NCBI GenBank assembly: GCA_963740395.1
Contig: CAVUEP010000040.1
Span: 1 to 20,051 of the forward strand
Direction of reading: 5' to 3'
Length of the DNA: 20,051 nucleotides
From: CADEEN01 sp963740395
GTDB taxonomy: Bacteria; Pseudomonadota; Gammaproteobacteria; Burkholderiales; Burkholderiaceae_C
Shown in pieces: positions 16,263 through 20,051 of this stretch; position 1 is the first letter of the stretch; every line of letters starts with the position of its first letter. The translations under genes were made by a program, and so were the position numbers. The notes below the pieces were generated by a model. The model was not told the DNA's origin and ran no database searches. It saw only the letters and a program-made list of their open reading frames with translations.

Positions 16263-18077
16263 CTATTCCTGTGCGTTGCGCTGCAGCCGCCACATGTCGG
16301 CATATCGGCCGCCGGCGGCGAGCAGCTCGTCGTGCGTGCCGCTCTCGGCCACGCGGCCTTCGTGCAGCACGATGATGCGGTGGGCGTCGACCACGGTCGA
16401 CAGGCGGTGCGCGATCACGAGTGCCGTCTTGCCGCGCGCGGCGCTGCGCAGTTCGGCCTGGATGGCGCGTTCATTGGCCGAATCGAGCGCCGAAGTGGCC
16501 TCGTCGAAGATCAGCACCGGCGGGTCCTTGAGCAGGGTCCGTGCGATCGCTACGCGCTGCTTTTCGCCGCCCGAGAGTTTCAGCCCGCGCTCGCCGACCA
16601 TGGTGTCGTAGCCGGTCGGTGTGGAGGCGATGAAGGCGTGGATATGGGCCGCCTTGGCCACGGCCTCGATCTCGGCACGCGTGGCGCCGGGCCGGCCATA
16701 GCCGATGTTGTATTCGACCGTGTCGTTGAACAGCACCGTGTCCTGCGGCACGATGCCGATGGCGCGGCGCAGGCTGGCCTGCGTGACCTGGCGCAGGTCC
16801 TGGCCGTCGATCGTGATGCGCCCGTCGCGCACGTCGTAGAAGCGGTAGAGCAGGCGTGCCAGTGTGCTCTTGCCGGCGCCCGAAGGGCCGACCACCGCGA
16901 CCGTCTTGCCGGGCGGAATCTCGAAGCTCACGTCGTGCAGGATCGTGCGCGCCGGATCGTAGGCGAAGCCGACCCGCTCGAAGCGCACCGTGCCGGTGCT
17001 CACCACGAGCTCGGGTGCTCCGGGCGCGTCGTCGACCTCGCGCCGGCGCGCCAGCAGCGCGAACATCTTGTCCAGGTCGGTCAGGCTCTGCTTGATCTCG
17101 CGGTACAGCACGCCGAGGAAGTTGAGCGGGATGTAGAGCTGGATCATGAAGGCGTTGACCATGACCAGGTCGCCGAGCGTCATGCTGCCGTCGACCACGC
17201 CCTGCGTCGCGCGCCAGAGCATGGCGACGAGCGCGATGCCGATGATGAGCTGCTGGCCGCTGTTGAGCAGCGACAGCGAGCCCTGGCTCTTCAGCGCCTC
17301 CTTGCGCAGGAGTTCCAGGCTTTCGTCGTAGCGCCGGGTCTCGAAGTCCTCGTTGTTGAAGTACTTGACGGTCTCGTAGTTCAGCAAGGCATCGATCGAC
17401 TTGCTGTGCGCTGCCGCGTCGAACTCGTTCATGCGACGGCGGAACTTGGTGCGCCACTCGGTCAGGCTGATCGTGAACGTGATGTAGAAGACGAGTGCCG
17501 TCCCGGTGATGACGGCGAACATCACGTCGAACTTCCAGGCCAGCAGGCCGAGCACCAGCGACACTTCGAGCAAGGTGGGCAGGATGCTGTAGAGCGAATA
17601 CGAGATCAGCGAATGCACCGCGCGCGTGCCGCGCTCGATGTCGCGGGTCATGCCACCGGTCTGGCGTTCGAGGTGAAAGCGCAGGCTCAGGTCGTGCAGG
17701 TGGCGGAACACGCGCAGCGAGATCTGGCGCGCTGCGCCCTCGGTCGCCTTGGCGAACACGAGCTCGCGCAGCTCGGTGAAGACGGTGGTCGACAGGCGCA
17801 GTCCACCATAGGCGACGAGCAGGCCGACCGGCACCACGAGCAGGGCAGCCGGGTCGCCTGGCTTGAGCGACAGGCCGTCGACCAGTTCCTTGAGCAACAG
17901 CGGCACGCCGATGTTGGCCAGCTTGGCGGCCAGCATGAAACCGAGCGCGACCGCGATGCGCAGCCGGTATTGCCACAGGTAGGGCACCAGGCCACGCAGC
18001 GTGGCCCAGTCCGATCGCCCGGCGCCGCGAGGTTCTGCGTCAGCCTCGGTGGTGGTCAGGGCGGCTTGTTTTCTCAT
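16263..18077 (-). CDS. Atm1-type ABC exporter (ABCB7/HMT1 class)
   Basis: The 604-residue half-transporter has six predicted membrane helices (about 38-330) fused to an ATPase domain. Diagnostic Atm1 segments are the coupling region NEFDAAAHSKSIDALLNYETVKYFNNE (217-243) and the glutathione-site-like LNSGQQ (271-276). The ATPase has Walker A GPSGAGKST (397-405), Q445 in the Q-loop, signature LSGGE (501-505), Walker B VLIFDE (521-526) and H557. Relatives export glutathione-bound sulfur, Fe-S precursors or heavy-metal conjugates; the substrate here is inferred only. ATG 18077 is chosen because upstream in-frame codons would run into the divergent thioesterase gene. The intergenic space is then 37 bp. 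It is the first gene of a tight leftward run of six genes. Confidence 0.93.
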   Translation of the reverse strand: MRKQAALTTTEADAEPRGAGRSDWATLRGLVPYLWQYRLRIAVALGFMLAAKLANIGVPLLLKELVDGLSLKPGDPAALLVVPVGLLVAYGGLRLSTTVFTELRELVFAKATEGAARQISLRVFRHLHDLSLRFHLERQTGGMTRDIERGTRAVHSLISYSLYSILPTLLEVSLVLGLLAWKFDVMFAVITGTALVFYITFTISLTEWRTKFRRRMNEFDAAAHSKSIDALLNYETVKYFNNEDFETRRYDESLELLRKEALKSQGSLSLLNSGQQLIIGIALVAMLWRATQGVVDGSMTLGDLVMVNAFMIQLYIPLNFLGVLYREIKQSLTDLDKMFALLARRREVDDAPGAPELVVSTGTVRFERVGFAYDPARTILHDVSFEIPPGKTVAVVGPSGAGKSTLARLLYRFYDVRDGRITIDGQDLRQVTQASLRRAIGIVPQDTVLFNDTVEYNIGYGRPGATRAEIEAVAKAAHIHAFIASTPTGYDTMVGERGLKLSGGEKQRVAIARTLLKDPPVLIFDEATSALDSANERAIQAELRSAARGKTALVIAHRLSTVVDAHRIIVLHEGRVAESGTHDELLAAGGRYADMWRLQRNAQE

Positions 18078-18114
18078 GGAAGAATGCGTGCAACCACATT
18101 TGGAGATGATGCCG

Positions 18115-18555
18115 ATGACTCGCGATTCAAGCCCGGTCGCCGCGCTGCTGCAACGGCCCGACAGTGTGCACGAGGACGCCGAACTCGTGATGCGCGTGAT
18201 GCCGATGCCGGCCGACGCCAATGCCAACGGCGACATCTTCGGCGGCTGGATCATGGCCCAGGTCGACCTGGCAGGCGCCGTGCTGCCGATGCGCGTGGCC
18301 AAGGGCCGCATTGCGACGGTGGCGGTCAACGAGTTCATCTTCAAGCAGGCGGTGTCGGTCGGTGACCTGCTGAGCTACTACGCGCGCATCACACGCATCG
18401 GCCGCACCTCGATCACGGTGCATGTCGAGGCCTATGCCGAGCGCAACCCAGCCAACCCCAAGATCGTCAAGGTCACCGAGGCCAACGTCACCTACGTGGC
18501 GATCGACGGCAACGGACAACCGCGAGCGGTGCCGAGCGCCGGGAGCGCGCCATGA
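18115..18555 (+). CDS. Acyl-CoA thioesterase, YciA-like hotdog fold
   Basis: The 146-residue hotdog protein hydrolyses acyl-CoA to free acid and CoA in the cytoplasm. The family signature ADANANGDIFGGWIMAQVDLAGA (about 29-51) carries the N and D typical of the YciA active site. It is followed by the conserved FKQAVSVGDLLSYYARITRIGRTSI region and VEAYAERN. GGAG at 18102-18105 is 9 bp before ATG 18115. Two ATGs at 18106 and 18109 touch that motif and are less likely. The gene diverges from the ABC exporter with a 37-bp gap and overlaps the amidohydrolase start by 4 bp (ATGA), so the last two are one operon. Acyl chain preference cannot be judged. Confidence 0.92.
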   Translation: MTRDSSPVAALLQRPDSVHEDAELVMRVMPMPADANANGDIFGGWIMAQVDLAGAVLPMRVAKGRIATVAVNEFIFKQAVSVGDLLSYYARITRIGRTSITVHVEAYAERNPANPKIVKVTEANVTYVAIDGNGQPRAVPSAGSAP

Positions 18556-19718
18556 CCGCCGACCCGCAATTGCACGCCGAGATGACGGCGTGGCGGCGCG
18601 ACATCCACGCGCACCCCGAACTCGGTTTCGAGGAAACGCGCACGGCCGACCTGGTGGCCGCGCAGCCTGGAGTCGTTCGGCATCGAGGTGCATCGTGGCG
18701 TCGGACGCACCGGCCTGGTCGGCGTGCTGCGCGCCGGCCGGAGCGAGCGCACGATCGGCCTGCGTGCCGACATGGACGCGCTGCCGATCCACGAGTCCAA
18801 CACCTTCGAGCACCGCTCGACCCACGCCGGCAAGATGCACGCCTGCGGGCACGACGGCCACACCGCGATGCTGCTCGGCGCGGCCCAGGCACTTGCCGCA
18901 ACGCGCCGCTTCGACGGCACCGTGCACTTCATCTTCCAGCCCGCCGAAGAGGGCCTGGGCGGCGCGCGCGCGATGATCGACGACGGTCTGTTCGAGCGCT
19001 TTCCCTGCGACTGCGATCTTCGGCATGCACAACCGGCCCGGCCTGCCGGTCGGGCGCTTCGCGGTGCGCGTCCGGCCCGATGATGGCCGGCGGTGCCTTC
19101 TTCGACATCCACATCACCGGCAAGGGGGCGCATGGCGCGCGGCCCGAGTCGGGCATCGACCCGGTTGTCGTGTCGGCGCACATCATCGCGGCGCTGCAGA
19201 CCATCGTGGCGCGCAACGTCGCGCCGGTCGACACCGCGGTGCTGTCGATCACCCACATCCACGCCGGCGACGCCTACAACGTGATCCCGCAGACGGCGCA
19301 GCTGGGCGGCACGGCGCGCGCGTTCTCGCGCCCGGTCATGGCGCAGCTCGAGGCCGGCATCCGGCGCGTCGCGCAGGGCGTGGCCGACGCGCTGGGCGCC
19401 AGCGCCGACGGTCGACTTCCGCGAGCTCTTCGCGCCGACGATCAACGACGCCCGCGAAGCGGACTTCGCGGCCGCGGTTTGCGCCGAGCTGGTCGGTGCC
19501 GAGCGGGTCGACCGCTACGCCGGCATTGCTGATGGGCGTCGGAGGACTTCTCCTTCATGCTCGAGCAGGTGCCGGGCTGTTACCTCAACATCGGCAACGG
19601 CGGCGGCGACGGCAGCTGCGAGGTGCACCACCCGGCCTACGACTTCAACGACGCGGCGCTCCCGCTCGGTGCGGCCTTCTTCGTGCGCGCGGTCGAGCAG
19701 AAGTTGAGCCTGGCCTAG
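18552..19718 (+). CDS. M20-family amidohydrolase (hippurate hydrolase-like), six frame breaks
   Basis: The reconstructed protein of about 386 residues belongs to the M20D amidohydrolases, which remove acyl or amide groups from amino-acid conjugates (hippurate, N-acyl and IAA-amino-acid type). Metal-site motifs are all present: HAHPELGFEE, GLRADMDALP, HACGHDGHTAML, FQPAEEGLGGARAM, FGMHNRPGLPVG and ASEDFSFMLEQVPGCY. The dimerisation insert GKGAHGARPESGIDPV is there too. The reading frame changes near 18658-18664, 19009-19012, 19068-19072, 19408-19412, 19522-19527 and 19533-19536, each consistent with one extra base. After all six the frame reaches TAG at 19716-19718. No motif is lost across the breaks, which suggests base errors rather than decay. 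As printed, translation would stop early and the gene would be called a pseudogene. It is in one operon with the thioesterase. Confidence 0.85.
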
Positions 19719-20051
19719 GAGGTTGCGCGCAGTCGCCGCCAGGACAGCATGGCGATCGCCAACCAGGTTCCAGTGCGCAGGGTCATCGCGGCCACCGTGC
19801 GCAGCTCGAAGGCACCGCCCGAGAGCGCGTGCAGCCCGAACAGGATGAAGACAAACGCATGGGCGCCGAACAGTGCGCCGGCTGCGATCCAGGACCAGCG
19901 CCGGCGCTGCCACGGCCGATGCCGACCAGCACATAGGCAAAGCCGGCGACGAAGTTGAACCAGAGCACGAAGGGCACGATGGCGCCGAGCGCCGCGCGCT
20001 CGGCGTCGTCACCGAACAGGGCGCGGCCGCCGGACAAGATGGTCAGCAGGC
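19715..20051 (-). CDS. Small integral membrane protein, C-terminal part, one frame break
   Basis: Reading leftwards from the right edge gives SGGRALFGDDAERAALGA, then a helix VPFVLWFNFVAGFAYVLVGIG. After a one-base shift near 19912-19916 (one base missing) come WQRRRWSWIAAGALFGAHAF, a second helix FVFILFGLHALSGGAF, and a last helix TGTWLAIAMLSWRRL ending at TAG (19715-19717). About 112 codons are visible; the N-terminus lies beyond the window. Three to four membrane helices with charged loops are predicted. I do not recognise the family. Its stop codon shares the palindrome CCTAGG with the stop of the convergent amidohydrolase, so the two genes overlap by two bases. Confidence 0.65.

Noticed and set aside
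15231..18365. Very long open frame on the plus strand (over 1000 codons).
   Set aside because: It lies antisense to the ABC exporter and lysR genes, and its composition (rich in H, R, Q, D) is the typical mirror of GC-rich genes. No domain is recognisable.

Overview
The window is GC-rich chromosomal DNA from a betaproteobacterium, most likely Burkholderiales in the Rubrivivax/Leptothrix/Comamonadaceae area. This rests on base composition, family resemblance (MraZ, HypT-like LysR, Atm1-type ABC exporter, class II dihydroorotase) and gene style. I could not run a taxonomic search. No mobile element, CRISPR array, tRNA or rRNA was recognised. Almost all of the window is filled by genes, often with 4-bp stop/start overlaps.

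Layout. (1) 1-379, minus: 5' part of mraZ, the first gene of the division and cell wall (dcw) cluster, which continues off the left edge. (2) 380-685: the only protein-gene-free stretch over 300 bp without an RNA gene, an AT-rich divergent control region with an inverted repeat. (3) 686-1669, plus: a double zinc ribbon protein with a degenerate receiver domain. (4) 1685-3937, minus: a Bcr/CflA-type efflux pump followed by an exported alpha-carbonic anhydrase. (5) 3997-4635, plus: an exported intradiol dioxygenase-like protein. (6) 4640-5077, minus: RNase P RNA (rnpB), head to head with cysK (5106-6023, plus). (7) 6039-8742, minus: a response regulator and sensor kinase pair, both with frame breaks. 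(8) 8887-11519, plus: an SPFH membrane protein (frame-broken) and an SH3-domain protein of unknown role, overlapping by 4 bp. (9) 18077 down to 11525, minus: a tight run of Atm1-type ABC exporter, HypT-like LysR regulator, pyrC, NYN/OST-HTH protein, htpX and a tartrate/D-malate dehydrogenase, the last two fused in one reading frame. (10) 18115-19718, plus: acyl-CoA thioesterase and an M20 amidohydrolase with six frame breaks. (11) 19715 to the right edge, minus: a small membrane protein, frame-broken.

The most striking global feature is the set of single-base frame shifts in two patches (about 6.1-10.0 kb and 18.6-19.9 kb, plus possibly the htpX/dehydrogenase junction). Protein conservation continues unbroken in the new frame each time, and twelve of fourteen are +1. 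This looks like base-level sequence error rather than gene decay, so the affected genes are described as their reconstructed products. The most interesting uncharacterised proteins are the zinc-ribbon/pseudo-receiver protein beside mraZ, the SPFH-SH3 gene pair beside a two-component system, and the NYN/OST-HTH protein coupled to pyrC. I did not find a convincing wholly new multi-gene system.
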